This document shows, in pieces, positions 1-7,395 of a stretch of 10,779 bases of DNA (positions within the stretch are counted from its first letter, which is position 1; the number at the start of each line of letters is the position of its first letter). A model generated the notes under the pieces. That model was not told the DNA's origin, ran no database searches, and was given only the letters and a program-made list of their open reading frames with translations. The position numbers were made by a program, and so were the translations under genes. Origin of the DNA: Candidatus Firestonebacteria bacterium RIFOXYA2_FULL_40_8 (lineage in GTDB: Bacteria > Oederibacteriota > D2-FULL-39-29). The stretch is taken from the NCBI GenBank assembly GCA_001778355.1, contig MFGS01000054.1, positions 2,891 to 13,669 of the forward strand. The letters are read 5' to 3'.

Positions 1-2148
1 CTCGTATGGATAAGATGTCGCCAGCGTATAGTCATATAACAGAAGCCCGCTCGTTATTAAACCAACCGGTTTGGCATCTGTCGAATCTTGGATAAGAGAG
101 GGATTCGGATTTTTCGGAGCCCACCATTTATCCACATCATTCGGGTCATTATAGGAAGCATTTATCGGTCCGACGTACAGGTCGCTCAAGCAAACAATTG
201 TAACGGGAGCTTTTGGCACACCCCAGACTATCAACGGAACTTCGGAAAATATCACTCCATACTTTTGCCTGTCTATGAGGCTGGTACTATTCTTGAATTT
301 CGGGTCTCTCGGGCAGTTAGATTCATTTATAGTACTTAAATCAAGCTTTACTACCTTTTGTTTTTCATTGATCCATGCTTCCACTCCGCCGGACACATTA
401 AAATCATGGCTATATATAATTTCCATATAGTGCGCGCCCGTTATATTTGAAGCATTATTACACATAATCCTGCCGCCGGCAGAAGAACCCAGTATTACCT
501 TACCCTGCGCGTAATTAACCTGGAAGTAATAGTCTTGACTTATAGTTATTGTTAAAGTTCCTGTAGAAGTAGGCACCTCTACTATCGAACTTGTTGTCGT
601 ACTAAGATCATTATTTGGAGCCAGTTTCCACACAATTTCGTTTACACCGGAATCAGAAACACCGTCTCTTTCATAACAAGAAACACCGTGTGTTCCTGTT
701 TCGGCTACGATCCCTCCAACCGCAGCTCCCGCGTAATCCGCAGGAAGAGAAAAAGTTTGGCCTTGAGCGGTGATTTTTGTAGATGCTAAAAGCTCGTAAT
801 TTTCCCCTTTCTGCTTTCTCCCTCTCCAATAACCGTTACCGGGCGCCCCCCAAAGACCGGGAGGAGAAAAGAACTTGAATTTATCAATATACATAGGAAA
901 TTTCAACTTGAATTTTTTAGCTGCTCTATCTATTGTATAGCTGTTAGCCGTGTCCTGCGCCGGTCCGACCGGTCCGTGAAAAACCGCAGGCGTTGCTTTT
1001 AGCCGCAAGAAAACATACTTAACATAATTTATATCTCTTTCCGCGGGTATCGCAATATCCGCGCCATTCAAACCAAAATTAACACTATCCGCGATCTTCT
1101 CCCGGTTAGCTCCTGTTCCTATGCCATACCAGCCGCCGACAGTGATATCACCGCCCGCGGCGGAATAAATTACTTCATTGGTTATATTCGCGACCGTACC
1201 TCTGGAATTAGACCAGGTGATATGCCAATCCGGATCTATAACATCCTTATATTTTTCATAAGTAATTTCGTTTGTTTTGGGAACTTTAATTTCCCTGCCT
1301 CCTGTATCTCTATCATCAATCAGATTATATTTATATTGTCCGGTAGGACCTGTTTTTGTTACTACCAGATTAGCCCCATGCGTTAAGGCATTGTAGGGCC
1401 AGATCGCGCCATGTGTGGGAACCCATCCGGGCCAACCGCCTGATTGAGGACCAATAGGAGTAATATAGGAAAATTTTGTAAGATTACTAATGTTATACGG
1501 TTTCTCGAATGGAACAGGTATTTTACCTTCACCTACCAGCAAATATCTAAGAGGAGAATCATCTGATCCAAAATCACAAGCATTGTAAAGTTTTCCTGAA
1601 GCTTCCAAAGCCGGGCCATATTCTTTGTCTGACTTGATAAAAAGTCCATTTTCCCAGGACCTTCCGATTTGAACATCACCATTAACATGAACCGGGCCTG
1701 CAATTACATTTCTATAAAACAATTGTACTTTTCCTATATCGGAAAACTGAAGATAGTCCGTCGGAGTATTCATTGAAACTTCAGCCAAAAGAGCGTATTT
1801 TGAAACGCTTGTTATCTCTGTAGTCTCAAGCGGATACTGCCCTACGGAAACCACCAGTGTGTTATGATAACCTCGGCCTATAAGTGTCGCGCTTCCTATT
1901 TTGTACTTACCCCCGCCAAATTCCTGTTCGCCCTGGTACTGCTCGTAAAGATTATAATATCCCCTTAAATTATGTACGAGTTCTGCTACTCCGGCTTTTG
2001 CTATCCAGAAAGCTTTTTGCCTCTCACTGTCTTTCACCTGCAACTTTATATTTCCAACTGCAATTGTAAGAAACAGTCCTCCAAGCAGCGTTACAACAGT
2101 GAGCAAAAACATAGCCAAAATAAGAATTGAGCCTTTTCGTCTATTCAT
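1..2148 (-). CDS. Large PilX-like prepilin-type protein, 3' end outside window
   Basis: I translated this frame from the ATG at 2148-2146; it stays open for 716 codons to the window edge, so the C-terminus is missing. A GAGG Shine-Dalgarno site (2157-2154) lies 5 bases before the ATG. The N-terminus is a short basic leader (MNRRKG), then one hydrophobic helix at residues 7-31, then AFWIAKAGV at about 46-54. This is the usual pattern of PilX-type minor pilin N-termini, in which the helix is exposed after cleavage behind the glycine and is followed by an 'A..AxAG' stretch. As in PilX, the Glu5 of major pilins is absent. The remaining roughly 650 residues are Gly-, Asn-, Thr- and aromatic-rich and look like a beta-rich extracellular domain that I cannot name. 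A role at the cell surface or in a type IV pilus/type II secretion-like machine is inferred. Classic PilX is about 200 residues, so this is much larger. Confidence 0.8.
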   Translation of the reverse strand, partial: MNRRKGSILILAMFLLTVVTLLGGLFLTIAVGNIKLQVKDSERQKAFWIAKAGVAELVHNLRGYYNLYEQYQGEQEFGGGKYKIGSATLIGRGYHNTLVVSVGQYPLETTEITSVSKYALLAEVSMNTPTDYLQFSDIGKVQLFYRNVIAGPVHVNGDVQIGRSWENGLFIKSDKEYGPALEASGKLYNACDFGSDDSPLRYLLVGEGKIPVPFEKPYNISNLTKFSYITPIGPQSGGWPGWVPTHGAIWPYNALTHGANLVVTKTGPTGQYKYNLIDDRDTGGREIKVPKTNEITYEKYKDVIDPDWHITWSNSRGTVANITNEVIYSAAGGDITVGGWYGIGTGANREKIADSVNFGLNGADIAIPAERDINYVKYVFLRLKATPAVFHGPVGPAQDTANSYTIDRAAKKFKLKFPMYIDKFKFFSPPGLWGAPGNGYWRGRKQKGENYELLASTKITAQGQTFSLPADYAGAAVGGIVAETGTHGVSCYERDGVSDSGVNEIVWKLAPNNDLSTTTSSIVEVPTSTGTLTITISQDYYFQVNYAQGKVILGSSAGGRIMCNNASNITGAHYMEIIYSHDFNVSGGVEAWINEKQKVVKLDLSTINESNCPRDPKFKNSTSLIDRQKYGVIFSEVPLIVWGVPKAPVTIVCLSDLYVGPINASYNDPNDVDKWWAPKNPNPSLIQDSTDAKPVGLITSGLLLYDYTLATSYPYE

Positions 2149-2224
2149 TTTATCCTCGCGTAAGCATAGAAATTAAATATTTCTCAATCTGTCTTATTTT
2201 TTTTATTTTCCCATAAATAAGTGT

Positions 2225-2245
2225 AGGAGTTTCGTAGTAACTCCT
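2225..2245 (-). repeat. Hairpin with perfect 7-base stem in the PilX-like gene leader
   Basis: AGGAGTT (2225-2231) and AACTCCT (2239-2245) are perfect inverted repeats separated by a 7-base loop. The hairpin lies 77 bases upstream of the PilX-like start. There is no T-run directly after the stem on the minus strand, so it is not a standard intrinsic terminator. One arm contains GGAG, which resembles a Shine-Dalgarno core, but no suitable start codon follows it. It could be an RNA structure in the leader or a dyad protein site; the sequence does not decide. Confidence 0.45.
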
Positions 2246-2349
2246 GATTTTCTGCCTTTTAGCGAAGGTTCTCTCATCTTCCTAAAATCTCCTGTCGTTG
2301 CTTTTAAATTACCACAAACCCGCCCTTTCTGTTTAGCATCTTATGTGTC

Positions 2350-2381
2350 ATTATATTATAGCCTATATTTCAAGTATTCAA
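2350..2381 (-). promoter_or_regulatory. Possible promoter for the PilX-like gene
   Basis: On the minus strand a perfect TATAAT lies at 2360-2355, overlapping a second TATAAT at 2355-2350. TTGAAT at 2381-2376 could be the -35 box. The spacers are 15 and 20 bases, neither the preferred 17, so the call rests mainly on the -10 match in an AT-rich gap upstream of a gene. Confidence 0.35.
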
Positions 2382-2385
2382 GTAT
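2370..2385. repeat. Perfect 8-base tandem direct repeat (TCAAGTAT x2)
   Basis: TCAAGTAT occurs twice head to tail (2370-2377 and 2378-2385), overlapping the proposed -35 region of the PilX-like gene. Direct repeats near a promoter can be regulator half-sites. AraC-family half-sites usually lie about two helical turns apart, so an 8-base period does not fit a simple AraC-type operator, and chance in AT-rich DNA is possible. Confidence 0.4.
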
Positions 2386-2487
2386 GTCATATACACTTTA
2401 CCGTAAGACTAACTATACTATTTATTGGTCTATCTTCTCTTTCTTAGGCTTATGTTCTACTGATTTTACTACTTTGAAGAGATTTCC

Positions 2488-4686
2488 CTATTGCAGTTTG
2501 TATTCACGGGGGGTAAGATTTGTCTTTCTCTTAAACAATTTACAAAAATAGCTTACATCATTGTACCCTATTTTGTATGCTACGTCATTTACATTATTTC
2601 CAATATCTCTTAAGAGTTCTTTTGCTTTATCAATTCTCAGGCTGATAAGATACTCGGATATAGTAACTCCTGTTTCGATTTTAAATATTTTTTCTATATA
2701 ATGAGGGTTTAATTTAATTTCTCTTGATATATCTTCCAATTTCACTTTTTTATTAAAATTATTTTTCAGATAAACAATTAACCTTTCAACTACCCGGCCA
2801 TACTCCTTATGTCTTCGTGTTATCAATTTCATTTCATGCGCTAAAACATCCAAAGTATCCCGGATTGACTTCTCCTTACTTATGACTTTACCAACTTCTT
2901 TATGTATTAAAGAATGTAACAGCTCATAGTTTTTAATATCCTTGTAAGGAATCTTATATTTTTCCAGAATACATTCTGCCTGATGATAATAAGGCTTTTG
3001 CAGTAAAATATCTTTATCTCTCCAAAATTTCATCCTTGAAGGAAAAGTCCAACCGCCTGCCAGCTCCATTTCTCTCATTGTTTTTTCTTTGGTTATAAGC
3101 TTCAAGAAAGCAATTGAAGATTTTATATCTTTAGTGTTTTTCACCAGGCAATGTGCATGCCCGTCCAGTATCTTATAATTCTGACAATTATTTTTCATTC
3201 CCGGCAGAGGAGCTATATACAATTTACCTTTAAGCGACGGATCCAGCCGCATACCATTTTCTGTAGACAGCCTATCTTCAACAATCTCCTTGTACGCATA
3301 AGGCTTGCTGATATAGAATAACCATTTTCCCTTGAGAAATCGCCGGTTATCCTGTTTTAACGGCATAATTTTATATTTACAAACCATCTCCTGAAGAAAT
3401 CTCAAGGATTCATAAGATTTATCATTTAAAATAGTTATCCGGCCTTCTTTATCAAAGATATCCCCGTCATTGCTCCACAATAATTCAAGGAAAGTATCCG
3501 ACAACCAATTGCGGCAATCATGAAACAGCACTCCGGCCATCTCCGGATCATTTTCTTTATTCAAAATATATTGAGCAGCTTTTACAATTTCAGCCCATGT
3601 GCGCGGCACTTCAATACTGTATTTATCCAATAAATCTTTCCTGTAAATCAAGCTCTTGCATAATACATCTTCAGGGATACCGTATATTTTCCCTTCAAAC
3701 GTACAAGCATCAAGACATCCTTTGAAATATTTATCTTTCTCGATACAATCGTCGAGATTAACCAGCAATTCCTCCTTTGCAAATCTGTATATATCCGCGA
3801 AATTGAGTATTATTATCCCCATATAACTTTTTAAATCATCCATCCTGCTTATCGACCCGCCGCTTCGCATATTTTTGTTTTGCTTTTCTATTATTACTTC
3901 AGGATGCTTTTTTTTAAATGTCTCCGTCAGATATTCTTCAACTTTTTTCAAATTATAGAACATATTACCGTTCAACTGCACCACAGGAGAAGGCTCATTT
4001 ATCGCGGTTTTATTTTCCTTATCGCCCGCATCCTTTATTTCAACACCATGTTCCTTAATTTCGATTTCTTTAATATTTGTATTATATGAAGTTCCCTCGG
4101 CTTTTAAGATAACTATTGACTTAAGTGTCTCTTTTTGTTTTTCACTTTGCCTTAGAACTATTATACTGTTAAAAAGCTCCGCAAGAGAGGGATTATCCGT
4201 AATCATGTTGATGCTCTTATCAGAAACAGTTGTGATAGAAATGGAAGTTATATTCTTTTTCTTCATTATGATTAATAATGCGTATAACTTTTTTAAAACA
4301 CATGTTTTTATTGCAGATGACAAACCGTCAATGACTATTCGATTGATATTATTTCTTCTAAATATTTTCTCCAAATTGGAGGCCAGACTATCTATCTCGG
4401 ATATTCCGGAAGAAATCAAGATCAGATCTTTATTTTCAATGTATTTGCTCCATTTTACATTTAAAACATCATAGTATTTAATAACATCCTCAGGATCTTT
4501 TACCAGAGAGATGTATATACATTTTTCTTTTAATTTCAAGCCTTCCTTAATGAAATGAAAGCCCAGCATAGTTTTCCCGGTTCCGCTATGACCGGACAAT
4601 AAAACACTGCTGCCCTTTATGAATCCGCCATTAAGCATTTCATCCAGACCTGAAACACCTGATTTAATTCTGACCAAATTATTCAT
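2488..4686 (-). CDS. KaiC-like ATPase / sugar-binding-protein / AraC-HTH fusion regulator
   Basis: This 732-residue protein has three recognisable parts. Residues 1-215 are a KaiC/RecA-like ATPase: the opening RIKSGVSGLDEMLNGG is the family signature, Walker A is GHSGTGKT (32-39) and Walker B is RIVID (116-120). The KaiC-family glutamate pair after the next strand is replaced by V62-K63. Residues about 235-615 resemble an SBP_bac_1 ABC sugar-binding protein: FEGKIYGIPED (330-340), then IYRKDLL and PRTWAEI (361-367), with GHAHCLVKNTKD and TFPSR later. There is no signal peptide, so this domain should be cytoplasmic. Residues about 630-732 are an AraC/XylS double helix-turn-helix ending SYFCKLFKRKTNLTPREYK. 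The start is fixed by the KaiC signature beginning at residue 6. No Shine-Dalgarno site is visible. It follows the glycan operon and its terminator. A sugar-responsive transcription regulator is inferred; ligand and targets are unknown. The gene looks more AT-rich than its neighbours. Confidence 0.9.
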   Translation of the reverse strand: MNNLVRIKSGVSGLDEMLNGGFIKGSSVLLSGHSGTGKTMLGFHFIKEGLKLKEKCIYISLVKDPEDVIKYYDVLNVKWSKYIENKDLILISSGISEIDSLASNLEKIFRRNNINRIVIDGLSSAIKTCVLKKLYALLIIMKKKNITSISITTVSDKSINMITDNPSLAELFNSIIVLRQSEKQKETLKSIVILKAEGTSYNTNIKEIEIKEHGVEIKDAGDKENKTAINEPSPVVQLNGNMFYNLKKVEEYLTETFKKKHPEVIIEKQNKNMRSGGSISRMDDLKSYMGIIILNFADIYRFAKEELLVNLDDCIEKDKYFKGCLDACTFEGKIYGIPEDVLCKSLIYRKDLLDKYSIEVPRTWAEIVKAAQYILNKENDPEMAGVLFHDCRNWLSDTFLELLWSNDGDIFDKEGRITILNDKSYESLRFLQEMVCKYKIMPLKQDNRRFLKGKWLFYISKPYAYKEIVEDRLSTENGMRLDPSLKGKLYIAPLPGMKNNCQNYKILDGHAHCLVKNTKDIKSSIAFLKLITKEKTMREMELAGGWTFPSRMKFWRDKDILLQKPYYHQAECILEKYKIPYKDIKNYELLHSLIHKEVGKVISKEKSIRDTLDVLAHEMKLITRRHKEYGRVVERLIVYLKNNFNKKVKLEDISREIKLNPHYIEKIFKIETGVTISEYLISLRIDKAKELLRDIGNNVNDVAYKIGYNDVSYFCKLFKRKTNLTPREYKLQ

Positions 4687-4692
4687 GTCATA

Positions 4693-4721
4693 ATAATAAC
4701 AGATTTCCGAGTGGTTTTGAA
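4693..4721 (-). promoter_or_regulatory. Promoter-like sequence giving a possible leaderless regulator mRNA
   Basis: On the minus strand TTCAAA (4721-4716, 4 of 6 matches to TTGACA) and TATTAT (4698-4693, 5 of 6 to TATAAT) are separated by exactly 17 bases. The expected start of transcription, 6-7 bases past the -10 box, falls on the A of the regulator ATG at 4686. The same ATG has no Shine-Dalgarno site; the only G-rich patch (GGAAA) is too far upstream. The two observations together suggest a leaderless transcript. This is inference from sequence only. Confidence 0.4.
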
Positions 4722-4737
4722 GTTTATTTTTGGATAC

Positions 4738-4775
4738 AAAAAAAGAGCAGTCAATAAACCAACTGCCCTTTTTTT
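4738..4775 (-). terminator. Intrinsic terminator after the glycan operon
   Basis: On the minus strand the arm GGGCAGT (4768-4762) pairs with ACTGCTC (4751-4745) across a 10-base loop, with one G-U pair, followed by seven T (4744-4738). It lies 16 bases after the stop of the lipoprotein gene. On the plus strand the stem has one A-C mismatch but is also followed by seven T, so weak bidirectional use is possible. It separates the glycan operon from the regulator gene. Confidence 0.85.
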
Positions 4776-4791
4776 ATCGTTTCCCTCTTAT

Positions 4792-7386
4792 TTATTTATC
4801 TTTCAATGTCCTTACCGAAATGCCCGCGGGTTTACCGGCATTCCACCTGCTATCTTTAGCTATAATTTTATAGTGATACATCGTACCAGGATCCAAGCTT
4901 TCATCAGTGATAGATGTTTTGTAGACAGACCTTATAAGCGTTGAATTATCACATTCAAAATCTTCTTTGGTGCTGCAGTAAATTGAGTAGTGATTCAGAT
5001 CCGGTTCTTTATTTGCTTCCCAGGAAAGCGCGACGGCACTCCTGGCAGGAACGGCTTTAAACCCTTTAACCGCTTCAGGCGCAGTTGAATCTCTCGGGTC
5101 CTTTCCCGTAGGAATATCACTACCTGAAGTCAACATGATTGTGTCAAGCATAAGATTTTCATCCCTTGAGGTAAGAGTCAAACTTTCGACACTTTTTAGC
5201 TCAAGTTCTTTATTTAATTTAACCCATTGCCATTCGTCATTTTTACAAGAGACTGTATAGCCATTCGCAGTCCAATCTCCATTACCTTTTGCAAGCAGCC
5301 ATAACTTATATTTACCGTTTGGCAGATTTTTCAAATTAACAGTTATACTTCCTGCTATCGTTTTCTCCGCAGGAGTTTCAGGAGTAACTCTAACACTTTG
5401 AAAATCGTTATTATACCCGTCAAAACAACTTCTGATAGGAGGTTTCAAATCCATTCTTTCGGCTTCAAAATATCGGGTAACAGGAGAATCATCCGGCGCG
5501 ACTTCATTTGAGAACATACTCTCAAGCGAAGAGTTCTCAACTGCCGTTACAGTATAAAACGCTTTCAAGTCTTTGATTTCGAATTTGTTTCCTTTGATCA
5601 AATTTTCATTTATTTTAATATAATTTTTACCGCTTTCCTTTGACTTGTACACATTGTACCCGGCAATTTCTCTACTTCGAACCGGAGTTTCCCAGGATAA
5701 AGTATTATCAGTAAATTTTACATTCTCAGGTGAGTCAGTCCTTCTGGTATATGCCATATACAAGTCGCAGCTGCCGAAAGGATTACTGTTATAAACAATT
5801 TTAGTATAATCCGGACTTGGCCTGCTATAAGTGGTACTTTCCCAGCTGAACTTCGTAAAATACCTGACAATCCGCATAACAGCCCCGGTATCTTTTGACG
5901 GGATCATAACATGCTGATTCGCGACATCACCATTTGTGCCGTTTGTAAATATATATTCATTATCATCAGTAAGTGTGCCGTAATCCGTCTGAACATTATT
6001 TTGCCAGTTAGACCACATACTTACGTTTTCCCCTGAACGTTTCGGGTCAGGATTTGTATTTGAAATAAATATCTTCATGAACTCACCAAAACTCATTACG
6101 TTGCCGTTTTTTCCGCCGCACCCGTGACCTACACTGTGTGAAGAGTTCAAGCCCTCTTCGCCCGTCTCAAGGTTTCTCCACCTTCCCTCATAGGTATAAC
6201 AGTTATGCCAGAAAATGTATTTTTCATCCGGACTCATACCGGCATCTTTTTGTCTGGTAGAAAGGACAATGTTTTTTACGGTCTTTTCTTTTACATCCAC
6301 TAAAAACACATAGGGCGATTCGCGAAATCCCACAAATATCTTACCGGTTTTTGTAAATTTAAACTCCGTATACCCGCCCATATCAGGCGTAGAAAATTCC
6401 ACAACATTTTCAGATTCTCCTGTTACACTATCCCAAACACCAACTTTAATATTTTTGTTTTTAGCCGACAAATAATACAACTTGGTTGGTTCAACCGGGC
6501 TAAACCTGCAAAGGCGCCCTTCTGTTTCTGCCGCGATTACAGCTCCTTTTTTAAACATGAAGACCGGAACACCTTTGATCTTTCTCTTTGAAGAGAAAGC
6601 TATAGCCGCCCCATCAGCAGACCAGATATCACCTTCTCCGAAGAAATCATTTCCCGGCGCAGCGGTTAATCTCGCGCATATAGCTCCGGTCGCGGTATCT
6701 CTGAAAAACGCCGTTTCTTCACCGTCATATTCAGTCAACTGTACATGTTTTCCCAAAGCTTCAAGTCCGTGATTTTCTTCTGCTTTTAAATTTTCATTTT
6801 TTATTGTAAGTCCCCTATCTATAAAACCTTTCTTTTCAATCTCATTCAGCTCTGAGACTAATTTTATCTCTGCTACTACCAGCGTAGTCAAATTATCATG
6901 CAAGTCCATCTCAAAAACCACATTCCTTTTCCCGTGAATGCTATTTGCATCATAATCCTTCAGATCAACGGCTGTTATACCTGTTTTATAACCTGCTTTA
7001 GTGTCAAAACCGTTAACGCCAAAGAACACCCCTGAACCTTTTTCCTTAATATTAACTACCAAATAATGGAATTTATCAAGATCCACCTCTCCATAGCTTT
7101 TCCTTAAGATCGATCCTTTAATTACTCCCTCAGGAATCCAGGACTGTTTAGTACCTAAAAGACCCCGGTTCAAATGAACATAAAGCAGGCCTTCTTTCGT
7201 TTCCATTTTTACACGCGGCGGAACTTTTTTTCCCGCATCATCAAGTTCATACCATTCCGCAGCCGAAGCACAGGTTTCTATTGCTCCAATTCTTGCGGGA
7301 TTTGTTTCATTTTCGCAGCCTGATTGGACACCCATCTGAAGTAACCCGAAAACTGCTATTAACAGTATCTTCATTTCTTTTCTCAT
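4792..7386 (-). CDS. Exported beta-propeller protein with FN3 and CBM35/6-like domains, probable lipoprotein
   Basis: The 864-residue product starts with a basic, hydrophobic leader ending QSGC at residue 24. This looks like a lipoprotein signal, although position -3 (Q) is unusual, so ordinary signal-peptidase cleavage is possible. Residues about 100-180 look like a beta-sandwich. About 215-550 resemble a TolB/oligogalacturonide-lyase-type beta-propeller: repeated blades with SADGAAIAF and MSPDEKYIFW, plus a His-rich SSHSVGHGCGG (415-425). An FN3 domain (about 555-630), a CBM35/CBM6-like domain (YFEAERM at 639-645, then NLPNGKYKLWLLAKG) and a second FN3 domain (about 770-862) follow. The start has GGGAG overlapping the upstream stop codon, 5 bases before the ATG. 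The gene follows the glycoside-hydrolase-like gene by 9 bases, and a terminator follows. A surface role in glycan binding or cleavage is inferred; whether it is catalytic (PL22-like) or only binding is unresolved. Confidence 0.85.
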   Translation of the reverse strand: MRKEMKILLIAVFGLLQMGVQSGCENETNPARIGAIETCASAAEWYELDDAGKKVPPRVKMETKEGLLYVHLNRGLLGTKQSWIPEGVIKGSILRKSYGEVDLDKFHYLVVNIKEKGSGVFFGVNGFDTKAGYKTGITAVDLKDYDANSIHGKRNVVFEMDLHDNLTTLVVAEIKLVSELNEIEKKGFIDRGLTIKNENLKAEENHGLEALGKHVQLTEYDGEETAFFRDTATGAICARLTAAPGNDFFGEGDIWSADGAAIAFSSKRKIKGVPVFMFKKGAVIAAETEGRLCRFSPVEPTKLYYLSAKNKNIKVGVWDSVTGESENVVEFSTPDMGGYTEFKFTKTGKIFVGFRESPYVFLVDVKEKTVKNIVLSTRQKDAGMSPDEKYIFWHNCYTYEGRWRNLETGEEGLNSSHSVGHGCGGKNGNVMSFGEFMKIFISNTNPDPKRSGENVSMWSNWQNNVQTDYGTLTDDNEYIFTNGTNGDVANQHVMIPSKDTGAVMRIVRYFTKFSWESTTYSRPSPDYTKIVYNSNPFGSCDLYMAYTRRTDSPENVKFTDNTLSWETPVRSREIAGYNVYKSKESGKNYIKINENLIKGNKFEIKDLKAFYTVTAVENSSLESMFSNEVAPDDSPVTRYFEAERMDLKPPIRSCFDGYNNDFQSVRVTPETPAEKTIAGSITVNLKNLPNGKYKLWLLAKGNGDWTANGYTVSCKNDEWQWVKLNKELELKSVESLTLTSRDENLMLDTIMLTSGSDIPTGKDPRDSTAPEAVKGFKAVPARSAVALSWEANKEPDLNHYSIYCSTKEDFECDNSTLIRSVYKTSITDESLDPGTMYHYKIIAKDSRWNAGKPAGISVRTLKDK

Positions 7387-7395
7387 GGCCTCTCC

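Larger units (their letters stand above)
2149..2487. other. 339-base intergenic region between regulator and PilX-like gene
   Basis: No credible coding frame was found. Read on the minus strand, the gap holds a promoter-like -10 box (2355-2360), an 8-base tandem repeat (2370-2385), a 7-base-stem hairpin (2225-2245), a weak AT-rich inverted repeat (AGAAAT 2168-2173, ATTTCT 2179-2184) just before the Shine-Dalgarno site, and the start of the PilX-like gene. I see no clear terminator after the regulator's stop at 2488, so read-through into the PilX-like gene is possible. If transcription starts near the promoter-like box, the leader would be about 200 bases, long enough for a structured regulatory RNA. 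I did not recognise a known riboswitch. Confidence 0.6.

Noticed and set aside
88..339. Small plus-strand open frame near the left edge
   Set aside because: It is antisense to the long continuous PilX-like frame and shows no ribosome site or domain.
2149..2350. Known riboswitch (c-di-GMP, SAM, preQ1) before the PilX-like gene
   Set aside because: I compared by eye with the conserved cores that I remember and found no match; only generic hairpins are present.
2488..4686. Circadian clock KaiC gene
   Set aside because: Only one KaiC-like domain is present, it lacks the catalytic Glu pair and KaiC phosphorylation region, and no kaiA or kaiB is nearby. The AraC and SBP domains point to sugar regulation.
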